Assembly: GCF_030272615.1 (NCBI RefSeq)
Contig: NW_026728917.1
Coordinates: 411,903-475,902 of the forward strand
Direction: 5' to 3'
From: Cryptomeria japonica
Taxonomy: Eukaryota > Streptophyta > Pinopsida > Cupressales > Cupressaceae
DNA: 64,000 nucleotides
Below the pieces are notes generated by a model. That model saw only the letters and a program-made list of their open reading frames with translations. It was not told the DNA's origin and made no database searches. Both the position numbers and the translations under genes were made by a program. Below, in pieces: positions 20,652 to 31,732 of the stretch (positions within the stretch are counted from its first letter, which is position 1; the number at the start of each line of letters is the position of its first letter).

Positions 20652-22590
20652 AAAGATCCATTCCCAAAACATGACAAGGAAAAAGCTAAAGCCATAGATG
20701 AGCAAACCAACTATACCAAAGAATCCTATAACTATGATTCAATTGTTGATCACATTTCAATGGACAATTATGTCTCTACCATTATCATCAAGGACAAAAC
20801 GCATGAGAATTCTACCCAAAGACCCAAGGTTGTCCTGAAAGGAATTAGATCTTCTTCCGAACCTACCTCTTAGTGTAATGTTACAACTCATCGAGGAAAA
20901 TTCACTTTACAAGGTGCTCCAGCTAAAAAGACTACTTCCTTATCAACCAAACTTGAGTATGACCTTGTAGAACAGTTAGGGAAGAAACCCACACCTATCT
21001 CCATCCTTGAACTTTTACGCATATCCCCTGCACATAAGGCCATTCTTGACAAAACCTTGAGAGACACTTCCATCCCTATTGATCTAAACATGGACCAGTT
21101 TCAATCCTTGGTGGGATACCTTTCTGTTCCACACTCCCTTACATTCACAGAAGCTGATGACGCCTCTGTGAGCCAACCACATAATGCACCTTTACACATT
21201 GAAACCTTCCTACATAAACATTGAATAAAGCGAGTCTTGATAGATGGAGGAGCAGGTCTAAACATTTGTACATTGAGCACTATCAAACAATTGGGATATT
21301 CTGATAAAGCTGTGAATTCTACAAACAAAATTACCATCAAAGCATATGATGATGAAGAGCATTCATCCAAAGGCATAGTCACTTTACCTCTTAGAGTTGG
21401 GCCAATTACAAAAGATGAGGTTTGTCAAGTCCTTGACCTCGATCTCACATACAACATATTGCTAGGACGTCCATGGATTCATGAGATGAGCGCATTACCA
21501 TCTACATACCATCGATGTATCAAGTTTTCACACAATGGAGTTGAAGTTATCATCAAAGCTGATCCTAACCCATTCATATATTGCAACAATCTATGACCTA
21601 GATCAGAAATAACAATCCCAATCAATTTAGAGGCTATTCCTTCATCAACTTATGTGGATCCAGAATCATTAAAGGCTTCTACATCCAAACAAATAGAGCT
21701 AAAAGAAAAATTCAAGATTAAAGACATGAGATGTGGTGAGTATATCTGTCATGCTGATCAACTCCCACTATCTCCTAAGACATTCAGTCGACAGGAACAA
21801 CCTACAAAAAATTTGCAATGCCAAGGAATTGGGTGTGAACCACCTAGTGTTGTGGCTACTATGTCTGAATGCAAATCACCTCTAGTGCTGCAAGCAGCTC
21901 TTGATATCAATAGTCCTAAGAGTGGTTCCAACAAAGAATCTATTGAGCATATCACCAACCCTCTTGATAACTCACATAGCTTTACCATATCATCCACTTA
22001 TTCCATTTCCAGTCCTCTCCCAGACTTGGATCAACAAGAATTACAAAAGCCCTTACTAATTGGGGATGAAAAATTAAGCCTTGAAAAGAAAAAACTAAAA
22101 GTGAAAACTAAAGAAAAGTCTTTTAGTTCAAATCAAAATCAAAAGCTATTGGACTCTGAAAAAATCAAGGTCAAGGATAAAAATCCTATGAAAGAAAAAG
22201 AACAAGAGTTGATCTCCCCTAATATCAAAATAACTGGGGGCAAAAGTTCTACAATTTTAAGTCAAAAAGCATACTTGTTGATCTGAAGTCTCTATCATGT
22301 CATGATACTTTCACTTCTTTTCACAAGCATAAGCCTTCATCACTCATCCACTTGTTCCACACATTCTTTCCCTTCTAGCAATACATCATGGACCTTTAAG
22401 GGAGCTTCCTTGAGGGACTTTGTTATCAGGGATGCTGAAACTTCTTTAGGTGATTGTGGTATTGTTGCCTTTAAAAAAGAATCTTGTTATTACAATATTC
22501 AACATAATTATTAAATTGATACAAGAAGGATTTCTAAATTGTCACCTCTTGGAGAGGCTTTTTTATGATGAAACCTTGTTCAAGTATGGT
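20652..22590 (+). pseudogene. Gypsy (Tat-type) gag-protease remnant
   Basis: One frame from 20652 (KDPFPKHDKEKAK) to about 22590, interrupted only by stops (20871, 21222, 21594, 22284, 22512, then a double stop near 22566). The aspartic protease is clear at 21230-21590: active-site motif LIDGGAGLNICTL, then SSKGIVTLPLRVGP and YNILLGRPWIHEM, the standard Tat/gypsy protease signature. A Lys/Ser-rich linker (21654-22286) follows. Most of gag is missing, and reverse transcriptase, RNase H and integrase are absent. The element ends against the Cys/His-rich gene. Dead copy; it could only act through its LTR promoter. Confidence 0.85.
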
Positions 22591-23567
22591 GGAGGACTGA
22601 AATGAGCTGCTGCACCCATTTATCGTGCATTTGGTTGGACAATATTTCTCATTGCACTGATGTGCTTTATGGTTCGATTCAATCGCCACAACACAGGGAT
22701 TAATGCAGCTTGGAAGAGAGCATTTTCTGTTGCACATATGTTGAGGGGAATCGCACTTGTGCTGGCCAGGCTGCCCTGGCCACAGAGAACATTTCTCATT
22801 ACAATTTGAAGATGTCTCATATAAGTAACAGCTCTGGCCACATGTATGATTTTTCCTTTTGCAATTGTGATTTCCTTCATGCCCTGCTAAATCCCCGCAT
22901 AAGCTTAAGCTGTCTCCTTCTCGAGTACAATAACTGCAGTTTTCTGTACACAAATGACTCCCCATGCAAGAATGACGGTCACCATGCCCTTTCTCCATCA
23001 CACATCTCCAGAAGCAAACAGAACATTTGCATCCACAAACTGATAGTCCTTGCTTTACTTTGCCAAGAGTTACATTAGCCTCTAGCTGCAACCTTTGCTC
23101 CTCGTCATCATCACAGAAATCTGTGGTGTTTGAACTTATAGAAGACTCCCCGACAGCAACAGGAAAATCAGGAACTCCTTCCTGTGTGTTGAAATTATCC
23201 AAAACCCTTAATTCTTCATTTGTATTTGTCACAGAAAGGCATCCCATGTGGACCGCAGACGTAAGATTTCTCCTCAGGATATCAACTGTCATAGCCACTC
23301 GCTTGCTGTCAATATCAGTCCAGTCCTTGGCTGCAATCTGAGCTATAATAAGCTTCAGATCCCTCATGAAGGTGAATCCACTGTAATAGCAAGAATCGAT
23401 TCTTTATGTCACCGCTTCTGCTAGCTCACTCAGGCTCTCTCTATAATACTCAGATCTATTATAAGGAGCCATAGCAGCAATCTCGACCTTTCCGTCGTAC
23501 ATTTTAAAAATGAAATTGTTCATTTGTGCTTTCCTACACAATGATCCTGATAGTTGCATTTATAATT
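22534..23567 (-). pseudogene. Cys/His-rich zinc-binding-repeat protein fragment
   Basis: An ORF of 277 codons (ATG 23367 to stop 22534) continues upstream in the same frame past one in-frame TAA (about 23405) to an exon-like start after an AG near 23550. Residues about 108-250 hold Cys/His repeats of the form GHxxxHxC…C…C (EKGHGDRHSCMGSHLCTENC, AGHEGNHNC, GQPGQHKC, NHKAHQC). Before them is an acidic linker and a helical LIIAQIAAKDWTDIDSKR block. The layout resembles the central part of very large GTPase/VWFA-type proteins with Cys/His repeats. That match is from memory and moderate. The last ~25 codons lie over gypsy-derived sequence, so the gene is truncated there. Probably a pseudogene or one exon of a broken gene. 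Copy 2 has two amino-acid changes. Confidence 0.6.
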
Positions 23568-23744
23568 ATCTGAAATTTAACTTTCATTAAATCAAAATAA
23601 AGAACTATTAGATCTTCATACAACTTCGCTTCCACCGACTTTCTCAACAACAACTCAAACCAATCACACCTCCTTCCTACCACTCCCGACAGGAACTTCG
23701 CTGCTTGCAGCTCTCGCTAAAAAAGGGTTTGGGTGGTACATCAT

Positions 23745-23874
23745 GGCGCTTGCTATGAGGCCCTTTAAACAGCACCCCATAGCTCCCTACTTCATAGGTT
23801 GCACGATGCTGCAGGAGGAGGCTAGGAAGTAGGGGGCCATGGGGTGCTGTTTAAAGGACCCCATAGCCAGCGCC
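23745..23874. ncRNA. 130-nt near-perfect inverted repeat (hairpin)
   Basis: Two 49-nt arms (23745-23793 and 23826-23874) with a 32-nt loop. The left arm starts ggcgcttgctatgaggccct and the right arm ends ccatagccagcgcc. Only five positions differ. On the minus-strand RNA three of the five become G:U pairs (44 Watson-Crick, 3 wobble, 2 mismatches); on the plus strand only one does. It could be a small-RNA precursor or a foldback MITE. No target duplication and no MITE family was recognised. Not a known miRNA to me. Confidence 0.45.
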
Positions 23875-23882
23875 TAAAAACA

Positions 23883-24290
23883 GATGAGACGATATGTACG
23901 TACGGCTCATTAGGCACATTACCAAGTAAACACTATCATTAAAGTCTAGTTAAACTCCGTCAGTAGTTCGATCGTGCACACAGATCAACTTGATTGTTTT
24001 CCTGTGCATTAATGACCTTATTTCAGAGTTCACATGCCAAGCGATGCAACTAGCAACTGATGAAAATGATCCTGAGATCAACTTAGAGGTGTACTGTAAA
24101 AACACAGTTGTAAAGCATCTGCATTTTGCAGGGATTTCTCACATGCGCAAAGTTGATAATTATAGCGCTTTCATCATTAAAGAGCCAAGTTCCACTAATT
24201 GACAAAATTGTCATGTGAGCTCTGAAACGAAGCCAAGTCCTGTAGAGAAAAACTGGTGAGTTGATATGTACGTACCGCTCAAATATGGAG
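23883..24290 (+). repeat. Paired 'atatgtacgtac' motif
   Basis: gatatgtacgtacggctca (about 23890) and gatatgtacgtaccgctca (about 24262) are nearly identical 19-mers about 372 bp apart, each preceded by an (a)gatgag/ggtgag context. The core GTACGTAC is self-complementary, like a protein-binding site. The one base change keeps the length. Confidence 0.45.
23990..24202 (+). other. Short unrecognised ORF (70 codons)
   Basis: Open from ATT/ATG-type codons to TGA at 24200, including EINLEVYCKNTVVKHLHF. Codon use looks less AT-random than its surroundings, and an AG precedes it (ttatttcag at about 24024). No family was recognised; it may be an exon fragment or chance. Confidence 0.2.
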
Positions 24291-24806
24291 TTTTGTTAGC
24301 GTGGCAAGGACATTTGGTTGCAGCAGAGCAATAGCACAAATGTTGTTCAGTTCAGTGTTTAAATGGTGATTTGCATTTTAGATAGTTCATTTATTATGCG
24401 GATGATAATGTTGAAGTAGTTATATTAAAGAATTGATCAGTATTTGTATAAAAGATTAATAATAGTTGTATGATAGACCTAAAACGGAAAAGTAATGAGC
24501 AATGTATTTGTGCATAGATGATCATCTATTAGTTCTTCCGCACAATTTCAATAATATTTGAAGGTCTCTTAAACATTAGGTTATATATTTTATTGGAAAT
24601 GTTTATTAAAATATTAATATTTCATATTTTAATAAATTTGGTTCACATTTTATTATCAAATAATTGTAGAATTAAATAATATGGAGCCCTTTAACTTGCA
24701 CATTCTAATCTTAAACCTAATAATCACCATTAAAGATTCCTACCTCATTCTTATACTCTTGCCTCTTGTCACTAATTACAAATCTCAATCTTCTAGCTAC
24801 ATTTAC

Positions 24807-25076
24807 AATGACTAGGCTTAACTATATTAATTTGCAAGCGAGGATACAAACATACATCTTTGTCCATCTAGAATAAGTTGAAGAGTTATTGGAAGAGGAG
24901 ACCATGATATAAGCATGATCACTCTAGGCTATGGAAGTGGGAATGACTAGGCTTAACTATATTAATTTGCAGCGAGGATACAAACATACATCTTTGTCCA
25001 TCTAGAATAAGTTGAAGAGTTATTGGAAGAGGAGACCATGATATAAGCATGATCACTCTAGGCTATGGAAGTGGGA
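24807..25076. repeat. 135-bp tandem duplication
   Basis: Two adjacent units of 135 and 134 bp, each starting aatgactaggcttaactat and ending ggctatggaagtggg. They differ mainly by one A (ttgcaagcg against ttgcagcg). Near identity implies a recent local duplication, older than the 28.9-kb array because both array copies carry it (53722-53991). Confidence 0.92.
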
Positions 25077-25821
25077 AATTTCAACCACACCAGCTACTTG
25101 AGCGATTCATAAATTATGATTATGTGTGCCTATAGCCACTCCCAACCTCACTTCTTTCCTTGATTTGATCCTACCAAAACCAACATCCTACTATTTCTCA
25201 TTCAATTCCACAATGAAATATCAATTGTAAATACTACAATCATTATGTATAAATGATGTCATGTATCCATTTTCTAGTAAATTGTTTATAAATTGTGTTT
25301 TATTTACATACATGAATTTAATGCTCCCTTACCTTCTATAGATCCTTTTGATATTGCAATTGAACTTAACCTAAATGTTTTATCATATCAATTGAGCACA
25401 CATTTACATGATTGGTTTTATGTGGTAGTATTTTAAGTCATAATTGCATTCATTTTACATCTCTAATCCCTCAAACAATATTTCTTATTTAAGAATGTTA
25501 AAGGAGGATCAACATAAAAAAATTGGATTTTGTGCACAAAAAACGAAAGATGAAATCATATTTGAGGGTCCTTGCTTACTATATTTGATCCTTGTATGGT
25601 TTTGAGAGGTTGAACTAGAAAAACTTATCTCCTTGTGACATAATGAGAACTCTTCAAAAAAAAAAAAATGGCTAGTCTGTAGATATTCAAAGTAGTGAAA
25701 GCCAAGTTCCACATGGAAACAAGAAACAAAGTAGAACAAGTTACTACATATTGTTAAATATGTATTTATATGATGAGTTTATGGTCTTAGATCTAAGTTG
25801 GAGGTCTACACTTAGTAGGAG

Positions 25822-25824
<3 letters not shown>
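25077..25824. other. AT-rich intergenic DNA, no gene seen
   Basis: No coding support on either strand. Contains the only indel besides the GA tract: copy 1 lacks a TT after 25440 that copy 2 has near 54357. Confidence 0.5.

Positions 25825-25886
<62 letters not shown>
25825..25886. repeat. (GA)31 microsatellite
   Basis: 62 bp of pure GA repeat preceded by GGA triplets. In copy 2 it is (GA)36 (54739-54810) with one fewer GGA triplet, a useful marker to tell copies apart. Confidence 0.95.
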
Positions 25887-25889
<3 letters not shown>

Positions 25890-26159
25890 TTTAATTAAAA
25901 GGTAGTTTCTTTTATCCTATAAATTTCAATTTAGATTTTGTAGTTTGAAATTTAATTTATTATATAAATAAAATTCAAAATACAATTATTAGTATTTTAA
26001 TTATTATTTGTCTTAGACATTTTTAATTACATGTCTTAGATAGGTTGTTACATGCACGAAACCAGATCAAAGCCTTAGACGAGATGCTTAAGTCTTGAAG
26101 CCAAACAATATATATAAATAGATGTCGACTCATCCTATTTTTCAACTTCTTTAAGGTGG

Positions 26160-26470
26160 GTTGAATAGAATGATAAAACTTTCTAGACCTTTCAACCTTC
26201 CTTTTGATGCATTTTTTGATGAGTGGAACTAACATAATAGAACTTTCTAGACTATTCTGACTCTTCCTTCCTACATGGATCACACAACATAATACAACTT
26301 ATTGTCCTATGAGAATTCATTTTTCTGTGGATCGCCTAGCATGATATAGCTTGCTAGCTCGTAGAATCCATGTTACCTTGTTTCTCTCTCTCATAGATCA
26401 CCCAACATAACACAACTTGCTAGTCTATGGCATCCACGTTTTCTCATTTCTTCTCCCCATGAACTCATAG
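26160..26470. repeat. Degenerate ~65-bp tandem repeats
   Basis: About five poorly conserved units share a motif such as (c)aacataa(t/c)a(c/g)aactt(g/t)ctag followed by a C/T-rich stretch. Examples begin near 26160, 26220, 26276, 26328 and 26396. No coding support. Confidence 0.5.
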
Positions 26471-26885
26471 CTTTGCTAGTTGTTGGATCACAAGTTCATT
26501 ATTTGATGCATGCTCTTTCTCTTTCTAGGTGACTACTTGTGTTCTTGTAATAACATTCCGAGAATCAAATTAGTGGCTAAGACATTTTTATTTTTATTAT
26601 TGAGGTCTCTTCAACTGGTTGACTTAGAGATTTTTGTTTTAGTACTAATCCCTTTGTTTTGTGTCTTTTGTCTTTGATTTCCTTTTTTTGACTTTTTTTA
26701 TTTTGTCTTGTTTTGTGTTCCCTTGCATGTGTTTGGATGAGTAAAGATCTTAAGATTGGGGGCTTGGTTCCTCAAAATTAGTGATGGCTTATCTCTTTGT
26801 GATCTTGCTCCTATTTTCTCCTCTCTTTTTTCCTCATCTTTCTACTTTATCGTGAGTATTTGCATAAAATCGTACTCTTGTTAAA

Positions 26886-28330
26886 GTGGGGGATAAACAT
26901 AACATCGTAAATTGTAATCGATATAATTCACACCTCCTTCTTGTGGCCCTACTTTAGTTCATCCAATCCTAGTTCTTCCCTACACCTATTTTGGCTCATT
27001 TTACTTGAAATTTTATGTCACCTAATTGCATGACCTAGTGGACCCCATCCTAGAATGTTGCTCTCCAAGATACAACCTTGTTTTTCCTATTTTGGGAGGA
27101 GAAGGGCGCTTGGGGGACCCCTATCTAGACCAGGATGTCTTGGGTGCCATGGTCCCCCTTAAACAAGTCCTAAATTAAATAGGACTGGGCACTATGCCTC
27201 CTCAATTTATTTTTCTCCACATACCTCAATGTAACCATTGGAGGTAAGCCTTACTGGTAATTTACCAATGAAACTATATATAAAGGCATCCTATCAATTA
27301 AATTTGATTATCATTTTCATACCCCATCATTTGTGCATACACCAATCATTTGTTATCAAGCATTCTTAAGCACTCAAGGTAGGATTTCATCCCACCATAT
27401 TCTTAAAACATCATGGAGAAAATTGTATCATTCCTCATGCAAGCATGTATGTTCTATTAGGTCATGTTCATGTTATGTCAAGTCATGTTATTGCATTGAC
27501 ATATGTGATCACATTCAAAGAGGATTGCACAATCAACTTCAATAAGTCATTACTGATTTGAGGTATTATGATATAGAATTTACTTTAGTATTTCAGTTAC
27601 AAGTTGAATTTAATTCAAGGCTTTATCTCTTGAACTGGGGTTTAACCTTTAAGGCAAATCCCCATCAACAACCCTATTTCTTTCTTTTTGTGTGAAGGGA
27701 ATTATCTCAAGAGTTGTGATTGGGAAATCTGGTACTAGTGTCAATGACAACGATCAGACTCAACTTTTGAAGGTGCAAAAAGTAGAGGACTAGGGTGATC
27801 AAATCCCCTCGATCTCATGAATTTTTGACAACCTTTCAATGATGGATTATGTATGTCATCCTAATTTGGAAAACATCCAGTCTATTTGCCCCTGATACTT
27901 GGAGGACTAGGGCAATCTGCTCCCTTAGTCTTGACAATTATGCCTAAATATTTCTTTGTAGGTTCTGATCCATTTTCCCACCTCAGATCTAAGTTTACAT
28001 CTCTGCATGATATCTAGAACATTATGTTACTATTATTCAATATCCATTTCTCATTATTTTTCCTAGATCTAGCATTACAACTTAACCCTAATTGCTATTC
28101 AAATTTAACTCTAACAAGGTAAGGATTAACTTGATCCGAGTTTAGTTATTTCAGGATTGAATAAATTAAATTCCTTCCCTTGATGTGAGGTTGGTCCCAA
28201 GTGAAATTAGTGGCTTTATTATCAATCCAGGTGGTGAAACCCTAATTTATCAATACCTTACAATTTGTATAATTTAATTATATAGTTTTGAAGTAAGATT
28301 TTTTTCAATGGTGACTTGCAATGGAAAAGA
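26886..28330 (+). mobile_element. Possible LTR fragment with TATA box
   Basis: A purine-rich aaagtgggggataa (26884-26897) resembles a polypurine tract. A TATA box, CTATATATAAAGG, sits at 27274-27286, preceded by a small GGTAA..TTACC hairpin (27256-27266). No retroelement coding region follows in this unit, so this is a weak call; ordinary intergenic DNA is possible. Confidence 0.3.
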
Positions 28331-28593
28331 TTATTTCTAAACCCAAAATGTGTTCCTAATTATATCAATAAAAATAGAACATTTTTCTAGTTGGGTATTC
28401 CCCCCAAAAAAATTCAGAAGGCTTCATTTCATTCTTTTTAGCATCCATTCTATTCTCTAAGAAACATTAACAACAAATTGCCAAAATGGTATCAAATTTA
28501 TTTTGTATCAAATAATTTTTGTTGTTGTTGTTGTTTAAAAACTTATGTGAGGGTTTCGGATTTGTACTATTTAATGACCTATTTTTTGTTGTT

Positions 28594-28862
28594 GAAATGG
28601 AAGTATGACAAATCTCCCAATATATGTCAGGAGAAGGGAGTAGTCTTGGATGGTTTGAAGTCATCAACCCAAGTACAAGATTACTTCATTATAGTATACA
28701 AGTGCTGAAATATTTTCCCTTTAAAATTACGCTAGATGTAGGTAAATTTGAAAGGGAAGTAGGACAAATCTCTCGGAAAAATCACATGACATAAGAAGGG
28801 AGTAGGCTTGGATGGTTTGAAGTCATCAAACTAAGCACAAAATTTCTTCGCTATAGTATACA
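28594..28862. repeat. Diverged ~110-bp direct repeat
   Basis: 28594-28702 and 28750-28862 share gacaaatctc, aagaagggagtag(g/t)cttgg and ttggatggtttgaagtcatc, ending in (c/t)tatagtatacaa. They are offset by 156 bp and imperfect. The 28915 copy junction follows about 50 bp later. Confidence 0.8.
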
Positions 28863-31069
28863 ACAAAAAAAAGTTCTTGAGAGTTTCAAGTTCTCCACAA
28901 AAATGGACCCTAGGGGTTAATAATTCATAGATGAAAGATGTGAGAGATAAATGGAAGACCTTGATAAATAAATTACTAAGCAAAAATATCAATCTTGGAC
29001 TCAAGAATAGTTGATCAAACAACCTCAAATAATGTACTAGGAAACATAATCAATCTTGAACTCAAGAATAGCTAAAGAAATCTACTTTAAAATCCACACT
29101 GCAAGTGTACATAGAGAATTAGAGGCACCAATAAAAATTTAATTAGGCTACCATGAGAAGATGGGCCATAAGAAAAAAAGAAAAAATTTTAGGGCAGGGA
29201 ATTATAAAATTTTGGTGTTGGAAATGGTATACTATTGAAATATTAGAAGTTTTGTTTGGTTATAATTACTCCTATAAAAATAGATTTAGATGTGCTATTG
29301 GGAGCATATAATGGCTCGAATTAAAAAAAATTAAATTTATCAGATCTTAAAATCTAATTTTTAATATTTTTATATACATGTATATGTACAAAAGGAAAAT
29401 AAACCTTTTCAAATTTTGATCTAGGCTATTCAAATCTAATGGTACAAATTAATCTAGATTAGTAAACAATAGTTGTGTTCTAGTGTCAATTTAGAATAGA
29501 AAAATAAGCATCAAAAGAAACATGATGGATAATGATACTTAGTTTTATAATTAATGTGATGGAATAAATTTAATTTAAAACTAGCTTTGATGATTTTATA
29601 TAAAAAATTAAATACTTTCTTTGTGTCTTGTATCTATTATTGTGGGTTTAGACACAAATTTTCTTAGTAAAATTTATTACCCAACGCTATTACAATGAAC
29701 CTCTTAAAATATATTAGCAAATCACAAAGTACAGAAATAATTGCACAAAATTGAGACAAAACATATATTAATATATTGAATTAAGAAAATTTTCAATGTA
29801 GAACATCATTGGTCTCTTTGAGGGGGCAATATCATGAGTTCATGCTTGCAACAATAAAATTCATAAATGACTATAGTAGTATACATACGCTCTACATGTA
29901 CTAATTTTACCTAATACGTGGTTATTATTTTCAAACATGTGAGATTAACTAACATAGGAAAAGAGATGATTTACAAAGCGTATATATCCAATTCTTTCCT
30001 TATGTATACCTCAATGCAAAAGTAATTATTTAATAAAATAGTTAGGACTATGGTTCCTTATATGCCCTCACTCTTAAACGAGGATTTATTATCAAATCTT
30101 GAGATGAGAATTTTTTTGTTGCCTTTCGAAGAGTGATTAGACCACATTACATATTTGTGTTGCATAGCATGCTACTAGAAGAGAACTTAAATTATAATGT
30201 AGATTTGTATTTGGTATGAATGACAATCAAGTATACATTCTGGTGCCAAGAGCATAAATCCCTTCATATCAAACATAGGTAATGTACCAACTAAGCGTGA
30301 ATACACTAGAAAATATTCATCTTAAAAACAAAAATGGATTACTCCCTTCATATCAAACATAGGTAATGTACCAACTAAGCGTGAATACACTAGAAAATAT
30401 TCATCTTAAAAAAAAAAATGGATTACTAGGTGGAACTTGGAGGAAAGAGAAAGCTCCAATTTGTATGCCATAGATTTAATATTTTTGTAAAAAAATGTAG
30501 GTCCCATGAATCATTTGTGCTCGTTTTTATTTAATCTTCAACTTTAGGGAAGATTATTTATATACAGTTAGATGCAAAAAGGACCATTTCATCAATGTCA
30601 AAATTTTATTTGGAGTAATCTTGATTGTTTTTTACTTCATATGTAAATATATGTGATCTAAAAATAATCCTTAAGGGTTTATATAATTGTGTCATGTGTG
30701 TGAAGGGTGGAATCCATGACTTGTACTTCGGAACTACTTGGTATATATATTTGGATAGATAGGGGATATTGTCCATTCATAGCTTGGTTATGGTGTTGAA
30801 AATTATATTATAAAACCATTCTACACGTGGTAACTGTTTTGTCTAACATTGTTTATTATACACAAAGAAATCAAAATGGGTCTTCAAGAACTTATCAATA
30901 AATTTTGATTGGTCATCTAATTATGAATGATGTGCACACCACATCTTGAGATATGTACTATTGTTATAGATGTGTTGGACACATTGACTAATGAGAGTTT
31001 AATAATATAAAATATAAAATTAATAATTAATTGTGGTGCATCTTGGAATATTCGACATCATAATGGGTT

Positions 31070-31727
31070 AAATATTAATTCTAGCAAGACCCATCAATGC
31101 AGTGGCATCCACAAATTGGAGATAAGCATATGGATGAAGGCGATCACCCCAATTCCAACCCTAAATTAAACCTTGCCGAACACAAGACTTGATAAATTTA
31201 CCGAGACCCTCTACCATGAGAGTGAATAAGAATTGGGAAAGAGGTTCCCCTTGTCGAAGACCTCTGCATGCACCAAATAAATCCATGGGCTCACTGTTAA
31301 TAAGGGCTGCAAATGAAGCCATTCAATTTTGAAGCCAAAGGCAATAAGCACTTTATAAAGGAATTTTCATTTGACTCTAACATAAGCTTTGGCTATATCC
31401 AATTTAATAAACATAGCCTTCTCCTTAGATATCTCCATAGAATGAATGGCTTCTGATGCTATAAAAATCTCATCCAAAATTTGCCTTCCAACCCCAAAAC
31501 CATGTTGCTCTTCTGAAATAAGTTTATTGAGCCATGACTTGAGCCTTTCAACAATCAGTTTAGTGATTGTTTTATGAACCACGTTACAAAAGGCTATAGG
31601 ATCGAAAGAACTCAGAGAATTTTCTCCCTCCTTCTAAGGTATGAGAGCAAGGAAAGTAGCGTTCATATCCCTGAGCTTCTGTTTATTTATATAAGACTCC
31701 CACACCACCTTCAAAATATCCAACTTA
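31070..31727 (-). mobile_element. LINE RT remnant, C-terminal part (copy 2)
   Basis: Identical by eye to 2155-2812, including the early stop and the FVDA box. Confidence 0.85.
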
Positions 31728-31732
31728 ATTAT

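Larger units (their letters stand above)
1..28915. repeat. Tandem array unit, copy 1 (28,915 bp)
   Basis: The sequence beginning at base 1 recurs at 28916 and again at 57840, with every feature in the same order and orientation. The phase of the unit is arbitrary because the window opens inside the array and shows no unique flank. Substitutions seen against copy 2: T16757/C45672, G18647/C47562, T18979/C47894, T23070/C51985 and T23226/C52141. Copy 1 also lacks a TT present at about 54357 and has a shorter GA tract. I compared by eye, so a few further differences may be missed. Confidence 0.97.

Noticed and set aside
26023-26283. 86-codon minus-strand ORF
   Set aside because: Overlaps degenerate tandem repeats, with no homology and no conserved codon pattern.
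28900-28930. Transposon end or target duplication at the copy joint
   Set aside because: The joint phase is set by the window start, not by a visible breakpoint; there are no terminal repeats or microhomology to interpret.
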